From Bacteroidia bacterium (GTDB lineage Bacteria > Bacteroidota > Bacteroidia > B-17B0 > Aurantibacillaceae), in contig JALHPG010000001.1 of assembly GCA_022842625.1 (NCBI GenBank), forward strand, positions 124,001-188,000: DNA of 64,000 nucleotides, written 5' to 3'. The notes beneath the pieces were generated by a model that did not search any database, was not told the origin of the DNA, and saw nothing but the letters and a program-made list of their open reading frames with translations. The translations under genes and the position numbers were made by a program. Shown here one piece after another: positions 49,554 through 59,710 of the stretch (position 1 is its first letter; each line of letters starts with the position of its first letter).

Positions 49554-52500
49554 ATGCTTTTTAAGTTCTCAAAACAACTCCTAGCCTTAACTTTCTTAAT
49601 GTTATCTGTTTGCGGCTTTTCCCAAAAAGGAAGTCAATTGTCTAACGATACCGTAAAATTTATTTCCGATCTAAATAATTACTTTATCGAAAACACCTCT
49701 AACCGTTTAGAGGCAGAAACCTACATGCGCACATTTACAGAGCGCTGGGAACAAAATTATATTACCGGCTACTACAAAGAAGCTACTATTAAGGCCTGCA
49801 ACTTGATGGCTGTTAAACGTCTAAAGCCAAATCCTTATCTCATAGGTTATTTTTCTGCGCTCTACTCCTTTTTGGAAAAACAAATAGCTGCCGAAAAATA
49901 TATAAACTGGCAAATTTGTTTAGAAAAAATATTAGCAAAAAAAGGTGTTAGTGGCGTTCAGGAAATTTTGGTGCTTGGTGAAAACATGTTTAAATACAAC
50001 GCCTTTTATAAAACACCATCCTATGTATACTACTCCTACCAACCAAACTATAAATTTGAATACGACACCACTTTAAAAATTATTTTTAAGGATATTACTT
50101 TAATTGGTGTAAACCCACGCGGCGATAGTATTGCCGTTGAAGAAACACAGGGTGTGTACTACCCAAATACAGTAACCTTTGTTGGTAAAGGCGGTAAAAT
50201 TAGTTGGGAACGTTGCGGCCTAACTAAGGAGGTATATGCAACCATTAAGCGTTTTAATATAGACTGTAAAACAGGAAACTACACGAGTGATACTGCTACT
50301 TTTGTTGGTAAACAATTTTTTGACAAACCACAGGTTGGTAGATTTTCAGACAGGATCATAACCGAAAATGGCGAATTAACCTACCCTCGTTTTGATTCAT
50401 ATAGCAAACGTTTAGTTGTAAAAAATATTTATCCCGATGTTGATTACGATGGTGGTTTTGGTATGCGCGGGCCAAAATTTGTTGGTTCCGGAACAAATAG
50501 TAATCCTGCAAGAATTATTTTTAAAAGAAATGGGGTTAAATTTTTGGAGATCAGTTCGCGATCTTTTGGTATGGGTAAGGACAAGATCGTAGCAAACCCC
50601 GGCGCGGTTAAGTTTTTCCTTAATAAAGATACTATTTATCATCCGGGCTTAAGTTTTACCTACCAAGTAGAAAAACGTTTAGTTACTATTTTACGTGGCG
50701 ACGACGGCTTACAAAAAACACCCTTCTCGAATTCATTTCACAAATACGATATGTATTTTGAACAGATTCTTTGGCAGTTAGACCAGCCGATGATCGCATT
50801 TAATTTTTTACCGAATAACTTTCAAGGCGAAGCGTTTTTTGAATCTACCGATTTTTATACAAGAGAAAAATCAGAAACTATAAAAGGTAAAGAAACCATT
50901 AGCCCGGTTACTAAAATGATAGAATACTACAATGCCAATGAAAAGCCAGCTCAGTTCTCAGTTGTAGATTTTGCAAAATACATTAAATATTTAGCTGTAG
51001 ACCTCCGCCCAATAATTTTTAAAATGGCAATTTATGGTTTAATTTATTTTGATCCCGAAACGGATATGATCAAAGTTAAACAGCGTTTAATGGACTATGC
51101 TGATAATTTAAAACATAAACACGATTACGATATTATTACTTTACACTCAGTAACCCAGGGCAAAGATAACGCTTCGTTAAATCTACTCAATTATGATATA
51201 ACTGTTCGTGGTGTTAAGCAAGTATTACTAAGCGATACTCAAAAAGTTTTTATTTTCCCAAAGAACGGAGAAATGCTTCTTAAGAAAAATAGAGAAATCA
51301 ATTTTAGCGGAACTCTTTCGTCGGGTAAGTTTGAGTTTATTGGTAAAGACTTTATTTTTGATTACGAAGAGTTTAAGGTTAAAATGAAAACCATTGATTC
51401 TATAAAAATTTATGTTGAGGCCTTTGAACCGGATATTAACGGAAACATCCCGTTTAAAAAAGTACAAACTTTAATTGAGAACGTAAATGGTGAATTAAGG
51501 ATCGACGCGCCAAAAAACAAAAGCGGCTGGGGTCGAGCCCCTACCTTCCCTTCGTTTCAAAGCTTTAAAGAGAGTTATGCATTTTATGAAAAACGCAGTA
51601 TTTTTAAAAACGTATATAATAAAGATAAATTTTATTTTAAACTCGACCCATTTGCAATTGACAGCTTAGATAACTTCAGAAACGAAGGACTCCGATTTGA
51701 TGGAACATTTTCTTCCGCAGGAATCTTTCCTGATTTTAGAGAGGTTTTAACCTTACAAAAAGATTACTCGCTTGGTTTTATCAGGCAAACGCCCGCTGGA
51801 GGCTTTCCTATCTATGGCGGTAAAGGCAACTTCGATCAGGAAATTAGATTAAGTAATAAAGGATTACGCGGGGGTGGAGATCTTAATTTTAGCTCAAGCG
51901 CTTCAAAAGTACCAGACCTTATCTTTTTTCCCGATAGCGCAAATGGTAATGCAAGCACCTTTGATGTGAAAGAAGGCGATGCCCCCGAATTCCCAACTGC
52001 ACATGGCGATACAGTGCGCCTTCATTTTATGCCCTATAGGGATCTATTACAAGCCTTTGATATTAAAAAACCATTTATTGCGTATAAAGAAAAAATTACT
52101 TTCAAGGGTCGCTTTGACCTTACCTATAAAGAACTTACCGGAAACGGTAAAGCTGAATTTGAAAAAGCAGATCTTAGTTCGGGAAAGATATTATTTGTGA
52201 AACGTCGAATGTTTAGCGATACGTCCAACTTCCATCTAAAGGCTTTTGATGAAGATGGCTTTACTTTTAGTACCGTAAACGTAAATGCAAAAATTGATTT
52301 TGATGCTCGCGTTGGTGATTTTATAACTAATGGCGATGCCTCTTATGTAAAGTTCGATAAAAATCAATACATCGCTTATATGGATCGCTTTAAGTGGTAT
52401 ATGGATTCGGAAGAATTAGAACTGGGTGATACTCAGAAAAAAATTGATACAGACGCTTCTGAAAAAGGTTTAGACTTAGAGGGGCCACAATTTATAAGTA

Positions 52501-54041
52501 TTCATCCTAAACAAGATTCACTCAGGTTCTTTGCGCCCGGAGCAAAATATAATTTAAAAAAATACATTATAAAATGTAAGAACGTTCCGTTTATAAATGT
52601 GGCCGATGCTAGAATGTTCCCTGCCGACGGAGATGTTACCATATTTAAAAATGCTGTTATGGACACTTTGCGCAAATCTTCTATTCTTGCAAATACAGTT
52701 ACTAAATTTCATACCATCCGTAATACAACTACCAATATTTTTGGCCGCCGCAGTTACCTTGCTTCAGGCGAATACCAATACTTAGATGAAAATGAGAAGG
52801 TTTACTTAATTAAATTTAACACCATCCGACCGGATACTACAGGCCAAACAATTTCTGAAGGTTTAATTGATGATAAAGAAAATTTTAAATTTAATGACCA
52901 CTTTAGTTTTGCCGGAAAGGTATATCTATTTGCAACTAATGAATTTTTATTTTACGAAGGGGGTACTAAGATCGTAAACAATTGTAAACAGATTGGTAAA
53001 TCATATCTACAATTTACCGGAGAGATCAATCCAAAAGATATACAAATACCTATCCCTAAAAAAGCTCTAGATATTAATGGCGCGGCTGTTGGAACAGGTT
53101 TGTTTTATAACCAAGACACTAACATGGTGTTCGCATCCTTTTTATCGCTGCAAGGTGCCCGAAGCTCAAAAGATGTTATAGAGGCCGATGGTATTTTAAC
53201 TTATGATAAAGAAAATTTAATGTACGAGATCTCTAACAAAGAAAAATTATTAGAGATGAGTTTGCCCGGAAACTATGTGAGTTTAAATACTGAGAATTGC
53301 GAAATTTATACCGAAGGGGTCTATAACCTTAGTAACGACTTGGGGCAGGTAAAATTAAAAGGTGTTGGTAATGCTCGTTACGGTACAGCTAAGGATAGTA
53401 TTAATTTTAATTTAATGCTTTTGGTTGATTTCTTTTTTGAAAATAGCGCCATCAAAAAAATGGCAAAAGATTTTGAATTGTATTTGGGAGGCCTAAACCC
53501 TACTCCATTCGAGGGTGATTTATTTAACCACGGCTTAATTGAGATCCTTGGAAAAGATAAGGGTGACAGAGCTTTATCTGAATTAAATTTATATGGCAAC
53601 TATAAAAAGTTTCCTGACGAATTAGAAAAAAATCTTGTGTTTAACGAAGTAAAAATGAGTTATAATCGTGCTGCAAAAGCATACGTTTCAGAAGGAATGC
53701 TGGGTCTTGGCAATATTCAAAAAACAGAGATTTTCCGTTACATGAAAGGTAAGATTCAGATTAAAAAACAAAGAGGTAAAGATATTTTGGATATTTACCT
53801 AGAGGCTGATCCAAACACATGGTATTACTTTACTTACTATAACGGAACAATGTTGGCTGTAAGCAGTAACGATCAGTTTAATAAAGATGTAAAAGAACTA
53901 AAAAGTAAAAGCAAAAAAATGGATGTTGAAAAAGGACCCTCATATCGTTTTGATGCCACCAGTGTAAAAAAGAAGGATGATTTTTTACGCAAAATGAAAC
54001 AGATAGGGGCTATGGAAGAGGAAGAGAAAAAAGAGGACTAG
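49554..54041 (+). CDS. Giant secreted protein of unknown function (about 1495 aa)
   Basis: Signal peptide MLFKFSKQLLALTFLMLSVCGFSQ; beta-rich repetitive body; no known family recognised. Confidence 0.65.
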   Translation: MLFKFSKQLLALTFLMLSVCGFSQKGSQLSNDTVKFISDLNNYFIENTSNRLEAETYMRTFTERWEQNYITGYYKEATIKACNLMAVKRLKPNPYLIGYFSALYSFLEKQIAAEKYINWQICLEKILAKKGVSGVQEILVLGENMFKYNAFYKTPSYVYYSYQPNYKFEYDTTLKIIFKDITLIGVNPRGDSIAVEETQGVYYPNTVTFVGKGGKISWERCGLTKEVYATIKRFNIDCKTGNYTSDTATFVGKQFFDKPQVGRFSDRIITENGELTYPRFDSYSKRLVVKNIYPDVDYDGGFGMRGPKFVGSGTNSNPARIIFKRNGVKFLEISSRSFGMGKDKIVANPGAVKFFLNKDTIYHPGLSFTYQVEKRLVTILRGDDGLQKTPFSNSFHKYDMYFEQILWQLDQPMIAFNFLPNNFQGEAFFESTDFYTREKSETIKGKETISPVTKMIEYYNANEKPAQFSVVDFAKYIKYLAVDLRPIIFKMAIYGLIYFDPETDMIKVKQRLMDYADNLKHKHDYDIITLHSVTQGKDNASLNLLNYDITVRGVKQVLLSDTQKVFIFPKNGEMLLKKNREINFSGTLSSGKFEFIGKDFIFDYEEFKVKMKTIDSIKIYVEAFEPDINGNIPFKKVQTLIENVNGELRIDAPKNKSGWGRAPTFPSFQSFKESYAFYEKRSIFKNVYNKDKFYFKLDPFAIDSLDNFRNEGLRFDGTFSSAGIFPDFREVLTLQKDYSLGFIRQTPAGGFPIYGGKGNFDQEIRLSNKGLRGGGDLNFSSSASKVPDLIFFPDSANGNASTFDVKEGDAPEFPTAHGDTVRLHFMPYRDLLQAFDIKKPFIAYKEKITFKGRFDLTYKELTGNGKAEFEKADLSSGKILFVKRRMFSDTSNFHLKAFDEDGFTFSTVNVNAKIDFDARVGDFITNGDASYVKFDKNQYIAYMDRFKWYMDSEELELGDTQKKIDTDASEKGLDLEGPQFISIHPKQDSLRFFAPGAKYNLKKYIIKCKNVPFINVADARMFPADGDVTIFKNAVMDTLRKSSILANTVTKFHTIRNTTTNIFGRRSYLASGEYQYLDENEKVYLIKFNTIRPDTTGQTISEGLIDDKENFKFNDHFSFAGKVYLFATNEFLFYEGGTKIVNNCKQIGKSYLQFTGEINPKDIQIPIPKKALDINGAAVGTGLFYNQDTNMVFASFLSLQGARSSKDVIEADGILTYDKENLMYEISNKEKLLEMSLPGNYVSLNTENCEIYTEGVYNLSNDLGQVKLKGVGNARYGTAKDSINFNLMLLVDFFFENSAIKKMAKDFELYLGGLNPTPFEGDLFNHGLIEILGKDKGDRALSELNLYGNYKKFPDELEKNLVFNEVKMSYNRAAKAYVSEGMLGLGNIQKTEIFRYMKGKIQIKKQRGKDILDIYLEADPNTWYYFTYYNGTMLAVSSNDQFNKDVKELKSKSKKMDVEKGPSYRFDATSVKKKDDFLRKMKQIGAMEEEEKKED

Positions 54042-54105
54042 CTTTAACATTCAAGAAATTAGATATAACAAAAATTATGATTAATTTAATGCCTGTTTTA
54101 ATTTT

Positions 54106-57100
54106 ATGAGTGAGGAAATTCTAAGGGCGTTAATGCAACTGTTTGCAATTATTGCAAAGCAAGACGAAGGAAGTGGCGACTTTGAGCGTAACTTTGTTCG
54201 GTCGTTTTTATCGTTTCAATTAAATAAAACCAAAACCGAAGAATACCTTTTACTTTACGATAATTTTTTATTAGGTAAAGATGAAAAGCCGGCTAAAACA
54301 GTAGAAGGCGAAGAAGCTCCGGCACCTAGAAAAAGAAAACTAACCTCTGTTTCTGATTCCTTAAAAACTCTTACTATTTGCATTAAGATCAACAAAACTC
54401 TTGCGCAAAAACAAAAAGTAATTGTGCTTGTTCGTTTATATGAATTATTAAAAGCAAACAATTCATTTACCGAACAACGTATTGATATTATTAATACAGC
54501 CGCCGAAACCTTTAATATACCTGAAGAAGAAAGGCGTGCAGTAGAAGCATTTTTTACGCGAGCCTCTATCCCTGAAGATCTTGCGCAATATTTTGTGGTA
54601 ATAGATGATAATGCAGATAGGATCACTAAAGCAAACCACATTCATTCTGAGGGATTAGATGGGGTTATTCTAACAATTCGTTTCCCAAGCGTAAATTTAT
54701 TATTTACAACTTACGCAGGTAATAACGAATTACACATTAACGGTATTCCTGTTAACCAGTCTATTGTTTATTTATTAGCGCCGGGCAGCACAATTCGTGT
54801 GCCGAGAGGCACCTTGTATTATTCCGACATAGTTGAACAGTTCTTACAAAAAGCTCAGGTAAATAAACTAAGTTTTGTTGTAGAAAATTTAGAATACAAA
54901 TTTCCCGGTGGAAAAATTGGGTTAAGGGATATTAATATTTCAGAGTCTAACAGTGCTTTGGTTGGAATCATGGGCGCCAGCGGTGCAGGTAAAACCACCT
55001 TACTTAATGTACTGTCCGGTATTGAAACCGCAAGCGGCGGTAGTATTCGTATTAACGGTTTAGATGTAACAAAAGATAAAACACAAATTAAAGGCTTAAT
55101 TGGTTACATCTCGCAAGACGATCTTTTAATTGAGGAGCTAACCGTTTATCAAAATCTATACATCAATGCACAACTTTGTTTTAAAGATAAATCGCCGGAA
55201 GAATTAAAAGAAGTTGTTTTAGCTACTTTAGAAAACTTAGGCTTACTCGAAACAAAAGATATTATTGTTGGAAATGCCCTTAATAAAAAAATAAGCGGTG
55301 GTCAACGTAAAAGATTAAATATTGCTTTAGACCTAATTCGCGAACCGGCAATTTTATTTGTTGATGAACCCACCTCGGGTCTATCATCGCGCGACTCGGA
55401 AAATGTTATGGACCTTCTTAAAGAACTATCATTAAAAGGGAACTTAATTTTTGTAGTAATCCATCAGCCATCATCCGACATTTTTAAAATGTTTGATAAA
55501 ATTTGCGTGTTAGATGTGGGTGGATATAATATTTACTATGGCAATCCGGTGGAAGCCGTAATGTATTTTAAGCAAGCTGCCAATCACGCCAATTGCGATG
55601 TGGGAGAGTGCGAGCTTTGCGGCAACGTTAATCCCGAATTAATTTTTAATATTTTAGAGAGTCAGGAAGTTGATGAGTACGGTAATTACACCGGAAACAG
55701 AAAAATGCAGCCCGAAGAATGGCATAGTGCATTTAAGACCAATATTAAATTTCCCGATTTTAAGGAGGTAAAAGAAACCATTGTTAATGCCTTTAAAATT
55801 CCAGGCATTTTAAAACAATTAATGGTTTTTATTAAACGCGATGTGCTTTCTAAAATTGGCAATAAACAATATTTACTCATAAATTTTTTAGAAGCACCGG
55901 TTCTTGCGTTGTTGTTATCTTTCGTAATCCGCTATACTTCTCGCGTTAAAGGCTCTGAATATATTTTTAGAGATAATGATAATGTGCCTGCTTATATTTT
56001 TATGTGCGTTATTGTTATGCTGTTTATTGGCTTAACCGTTAGTGCCGAAGAAATTTTTAAAGACCGCAAAATTTTAAAACGTGAGCGCTTTTTAAATTTA
56101 AGCCCCTTTGCATATTATCTTTCTAAAATTAAAATACTCTTTGTTTTATCTGCCATACAAAGTTTATTATTTATTTTAATTGGCAATTATGTTATTGAAC
56201 TAAAAGGCATGAATTTTGAATGCTGGTTCATGCTCTTTACTGTTGCTTGTTCGGCCAATTTAATAGGTTTAAATATTTCAAGCGCCTTTAATTCAGCTGT
56301 TACCATTTACATTTTAATTCCGCTATTAATTATTCCGCAGCTAATATTGGGCGGCGCCATGTTTACCTTTGATAAATTAAACTCAGCAATTGGCGGCGGC
56401 TCGGGCGTGCCTTACGTAGCAAGCATGATGCCTTCGCGCTGGGCTTACGAGGGCTTAATGGTTCAACAATTTAGATCTAATAACTTCAAGGAACCTTTCT
56501 TTCAGATTGATAAAGATATTAGTCAGGTAAATAATAAAATGACCTATTACATCCCTGAATTAGTGCAAATAAGTACCGATGCTTTGCGCCTATCTAAAGA
56601 AAAAGATGCCAAGTCGCAAGAAGAATTAAAAGATAAACTGGCTATTATTAAAAACGAATTAAAAAGAGAGGCTTTAATTAATAAAGATGTAGTGTATAAG
56701 GACTTAAGTTATTTAACCCCTAAAAACTACAGCAACATTACTTTCGAGAACTTAAACAACTATTACATCCGCTTAAATCGTTATTATAATTTTCAGTTCA
56801 TACGTCACGATCTTAAACGAAACTTAAAACTCTCAAATATATTAGATACTAAAGAGGGTCAAGAAATGTACCAAAAAGTTAAAAACAAATTCTCAAATGA
56901 GTATTTAGAGGACGTTGTTAGAAAAGAATATGTTAAAAACAAGTACATTATTGAGGATAATTTCTTAAATCAGCAAATAGACGCTATTTATATAAACCCG
57001 CCAAAACAGACCATTTCCTACAATATTCACTTCTTTTCACCCTATAAATACCTGTTTGGTAAAGAAATTAGCACTTTTTGGTTTAACTGCATCGTTATTT

Positions 57101-57180
57101 GGGTAATTTCCTTCGTTTTGTTCATTTTTTTATATTTTGAAGTTCTCAAAAAAACTTTAAATTTGTTTAACAAGCGTTAG
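54106..57180 (+). CDS. ABCG-like ABC transporter with N-terminal TerB-like domain
   Basis: N-terminal helical TerB-like region, FHA-like central part, Walker A GIMGASGAGKTTLLNVLSG, signature ISGGQRKRLNIALDL, C-terminal ABC-2 type TM region. Confidence 0.85.
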   Translation: MSEEILRALMQLFAIIAKQDEGSGDFERNFVRSFLSFQLNKTKTEEYLLLYDNFLLGKDEKPAKTVEGEEAPAPRKRKLTSVSDSLKTLTICIKINKTLAQKQKVIVLVRLYELLKANNSFTEQRIDIINTAAETFNIPEEERRAVEAFFTRASIPEDLAQYFVVIDDNADRITKANHIHSEGLDGVILTIRFPSVNLLFTTYAGNNELHINGIPVNQSIVYLLAPGSTIRVPRGTLYYSDIVEQFLQKAQVNKLSFVVENLEYKFPGGKIGLRDINISESNSALVGIMGASGAGKTTLLNVLSGIETASGGSIRINGLDVTKDKTQIKGLIGYISQDDLLIEELTVYQNLYINAQLCFKDKSPEELKEVVLATLENLGLLETKDIIVGNALNKKISGGQRKRLNIALDLIREPAILFVDEPTSGLSSRDSENVMDLLKELSLKGNLIFVVIHQPSSDIFKMFDKICVLDVGGYNIYYGNPVEAVMYFKQAANHANCDVGECELCGNVNPELIFNILESQEVDEYGNYTGNRKMQPEEWHSAFKTNIKFPDFKEVKETIVNAFKIPGILKQLMVFIKRDVLSKIGNKQYLLINFLEAPVLALLLSFVIRYTSRVKGSEYIFRDNDNVPAYIFMCVIVMLFIGLTVSAEEIFKDRKILKRERFLNLSPFAYYLSKIKILFVLSAIQSLLFILIGNYVIELKGMNFECWFMLFTVACSANLIGLNISSAFNSAVTIYILIPLLIIPQLILGGAMFTFDKLNSAIGGGSGVPYVASMMPSRWAYEGLMVQQFRSNNFKEPFFQIDKDISQVNNKMTYYIPELVQISTDALRLSKEKDAKSQEELKDKLAIIKNELKREALINKDVVYKDLSYLTPKNYSNITFENLNNYYIRLNRYYNFQFIRHDLKRNLKLSNILDTKEGQEMYQKVKNKFSNEYLEDVVRKEYVKNKYIIEDNFLNQQIDAIYINPPKQTISYNIHFFSPYKYLFGKEISTFWFNCIVIWVISFVLFIFLYFEVLKKTLNLFNKR

Positions 57181-57215
57181 TTCTGGTTTATAAATATTAA
57201 AACACATTATTAAAA

Positions 57216-57626
57216 ATGAAAACAAAATTATTCCTCGGCTTTAGTTTAATTATTTCGAGCTGTTTCTTAAAAGCACAATGCGTTTCAGATAACTGCAACT
57301 CTAAACTAGGAACCTTTACCTATTTAAAAACTATTTATATAGATAACACAAAGCTGCAAGACAAGCCAAACATGGTAACCTACTTATTCAGTAAAGGATC
57401 TACCTACATGGTTTTGTGTTGCGATCAGGCAATTAAAGGCAGTCGTTTAATTGTAAATGTTTACGATAAAGAAAAAAACTTAATTGCTACAAACAAGCAA
57501 AAAAAGAAAGTTTATCCTTCGATACAATATCCTTGCAGCGCAACCGGTATTTATTATATCGAATCGTTTTATGAGGATAGCAAAGATCCTTGCGGAGTAA
57601 ACATTTTAGGTTTCTCTAAATCGTAA
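57216..57626 (+). CDS. Small secreted Cys-containing protein
   Basis: Signal peptide MKTKLFLGFSLIISSCFLKAQC; 36 bp downstream of the ABC gene. Confidence 0.55.
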   Translation: MKTKLFLGFSLIISSCFLKAQCVSDNCNSKLGTFTYLKTIYIDNTKLQDKPNMVTYLFSKGSTYMVLCCDQAIKGSRLIVNVYDKEKNLIATNKQKKKVYPSIQYPCSATGIYYIESFYEDSKDPCGVNILGFSKS

Positions 57627-57653
57627 TTTTCTTATTTATCCAAAAAAAACAGT

Positions 57654-58565
57654 ATGAAAAATTTTAGCCGTTTAGGTTTATATATACTCACGCCTCTTTT
57701 TGCATGTTTTGTTAGTTGCGGTGGCGACGATGAAAAATTTATTGAGAAGCCTGAAAATAAAGATACCATTGCAACAAAAATTAAGCCCGACATTTCTGCA
57801 GAGGTAATTAATGACATTATTATGTCAATTCCTTCGCCTTTAGAAATGGCAACCATGTTAAAAGATAACGGACAGGGTTATGATGCTAATTTATTAAACC
57901 CATCAACTAACCTTATTAAATACAATACCAATTACAAAACAGCATTTAATATTGGTGTGTATAGTGCCGACTTAGGTTATATAAACATTTACGAAAAAAC
58001 CTTTTCGGCAATGAGTTATTTGCAAAACATTAAACAACTTGGTGACCAAATACACATTGGGCAGTTTTTTGATTTTGAAACCTTAAAACGTTTAGCTACT
58101 AACACAAAAAATTACGACTCGTTAATTTTTATTAGCACCGATAACTTTAATAAAATGGATGCGCATTTAAGAACGCAAAACAGAAATGAGTTAAGCGTGT
58201 TAATGATAAGCGGTGCCTGGTTAGAGGGTGTGCACATTGCATGCCAGGTGGCAAAACAAAAACCAAACAAAGAACTAACAGAGCGTTTAGGTTTTGAAAA
58301 AATTAACTTAGATAATATTTTGGTTATTTTAAATGCCTACAAAAGCGATCAGTATTTTGGAAAAATTGTAAATGAATTTGAAAAATTAAAAGAAATTTAC
58401 GCTAAAATAACCATTAGCTATACTTATGTAGAACCTGAGACCAAAGAAGTAAACGGACAACTGGTAATTGTAAACAAAAGTAAAAGTACAGTAAATATTA
58501 CTGATGAGCAGTTAAAAGAAATTATTGCAGAGGTTGCCAGAGTAAGAGAGATAATGATCAACTAA
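57654..58565 (+). CDS. Lipoprotein of unknown function
   Basis: MKNFSRLGLYILTPLFACFVSCGGDDE lipobox; 27 bp downstream of the previous gene. Confidence 0.6.
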   Translation: MKNFSRLGLYILTPLFACFVSCGGDDEKFIEKPENKDTIATKIKPDISAEVINDIIMSIPSPLEMATMLKDNGQGYDANLLNPSTNLIKYNTNYKTAFNIGVYSADLGYINIYEKTFSAMSYLQNIKQLGDQIHIGQFFDFETLKRLATNTKNYDSLIFISTDNFNKMDAHLRTQNRNELSVLMISGAWLEGVHIACQVAKQKPNKELTERLGFEKINLDNILVILNAYKSDQYFGKIVNEFEKLKEIYAKITISYTYVEPETKEVNGQLVIVNKSKSTVNITDEQLKEIIAEVARVREIMIN

Positions 58566-58585
58566 TTAAAACAAAAAATATTTTT

Positions 58586-58618
58586 AAAATGCCCGCGCAA
58601 GTTGCGGGCATTTTTTTT
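58586..58618 (+). terminator. Intrinsic terminator closing the ABC cluster
   Basis: TGCCCGC-gcaagtt-GCGGGCA followed by T8. Confidence 0.85.
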
Positions 58619-58678
58619 GTAATAAATAAACGTTTAAATTTTAAACTGCTATAGTTAACGTAAAATCATTATATAAAA

Positions 58679-59389
58679 ATGGAAAATTTAAAACCAAACG
58701 AACAAAGAGCAAAAACTGCTATCCTACTAATTTGGATTGCGCTGGCCTTTGAAGTTATTTCTTTAATATCTGCCTATTTTCAATACGACTTGCTAGATAG
58801 CGCTGCAAATGGCGCTGAGATCACACAAGAAACTGCCTCTGCAAACGACACCAGAGAGCAAATTATTGGCATTCTTAGTTTAATAGTTTCCCTTGTTTCC
58901 GGAATAACTTTTATTCAGTGGTTCAGACGAGCATACTTTAATCTTCATTTAAAAGTAGAGCATTTAGCGCATTCAGAAGGTTGGGCGGCCGGATGTTGGT
59001 TTGTGCCAATTTTGAGTTTATACAGACCATATCAAATAATGAAGGAATTGTATTCAGAAACAAAAGACTTGTTAGTAAAAAAAGATTTAAGTTTTAAAGA
59101 GACATTTTCTCAAGCATCCCTAGGTATTTGGTGGACCCTATGGATCAGTAACAATATTATTGGTCAGTTTATTTTCCGTTATTCTATGAGAGCAGAAACA
59201 ATTCATGAACTAACCGTTAGCACAATTGCAAGCATGATTGGAAACATTATTGGTATTCCACTTGCTATTATAACAATAAAAGTTATTAAAGATTATTCAA
59301 ATGTAGAACCACTGTTGAATGAACTGGTGGAAGGTGCTGATATTAAAAAAGGAGAAGTAACACCAATACCTCCTGTTGATTTGGCGTAA
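58679..59389 (+). CDS. DUF4328-like membrane protein
   Basis: FIQWFRRAYFNLH...HSEGWAAGCWFVPILSLYRPYQIMKELY. Confidence 0.75.
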   Translation: MENLKPNEQRAKTAILLIWIALAFEVISLISAYFQYDLLDSAANGAEITQETASANDTREQIIGILSLIVSLVSGITFIQWFRRAYFNLHLKVEHLAHSEGWAAGCWFVPILSLYRPYQIMKELYSETKDLLVKKDLSFKETFSQASLGIWWTLWISNNIIGQFIFRYSMRAETIHELTVSTIASMIGNIIGIPLAIITIKVIKDYSNVEPLLNELVEGADIKKGEVTPIPPVDLA

Positions 59390-59473
59390 TCCCCTCTTTT
59401 TAATATATTTGATGAGGCCATGCCGCCTTGGCATTGCCCCATTTAACAACAAAAAATACTATTAAACATATTT

Positions 59474-59710
59474 ATGGACGATATTAAGGTCTTTATACAA
59501 GAAGAGGTAATGAATTTAGCTTTTAAAAAAGTTGGTTATGATGAGTCGTTGGTTAGATCAAAATTATTGGATTCTATTTCAACTGTTGACCTTTTGGTCG
59601 CCATTGAAGAAAAAATCGGTAAGCAGGTTCCGCAACATTTATTTATTGAAGAGAATTTTGATACAATAGACCTTATTTACGATACATTAAAAAAGAATAA
59701 TTTGTATTAA
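59474..59710 (+). CDS. dltC: D-alanyl carrier protein-like acyl carrier protein
   Basis: Phosphopantetheine site LLDSISTVDLLVAIEEKIG; first gene of the dlt-like operon. Confidence 0.82.
   Translation: MDDIKVFIQEEVMNLAFKKVGYDESLVRSKLLDSISTVDLLVAIEEKIGKQVPQHLFIEENFDTIDLIYDTLKKNNLY

Noticed and set aside
54255-54641. 128-aa antisense ORF inside the ABC transporter gene
   Set aside because: Shadow ORF, no start context or family support
59416-59440. Small GC-rich hairpin (ATGCC-gcctt-GGCAT) upstream of dltC as a riboswitch or attenuator
   Set aside because: Only a 5-bp stem and no U-tract; probably a repeat remnant or chance
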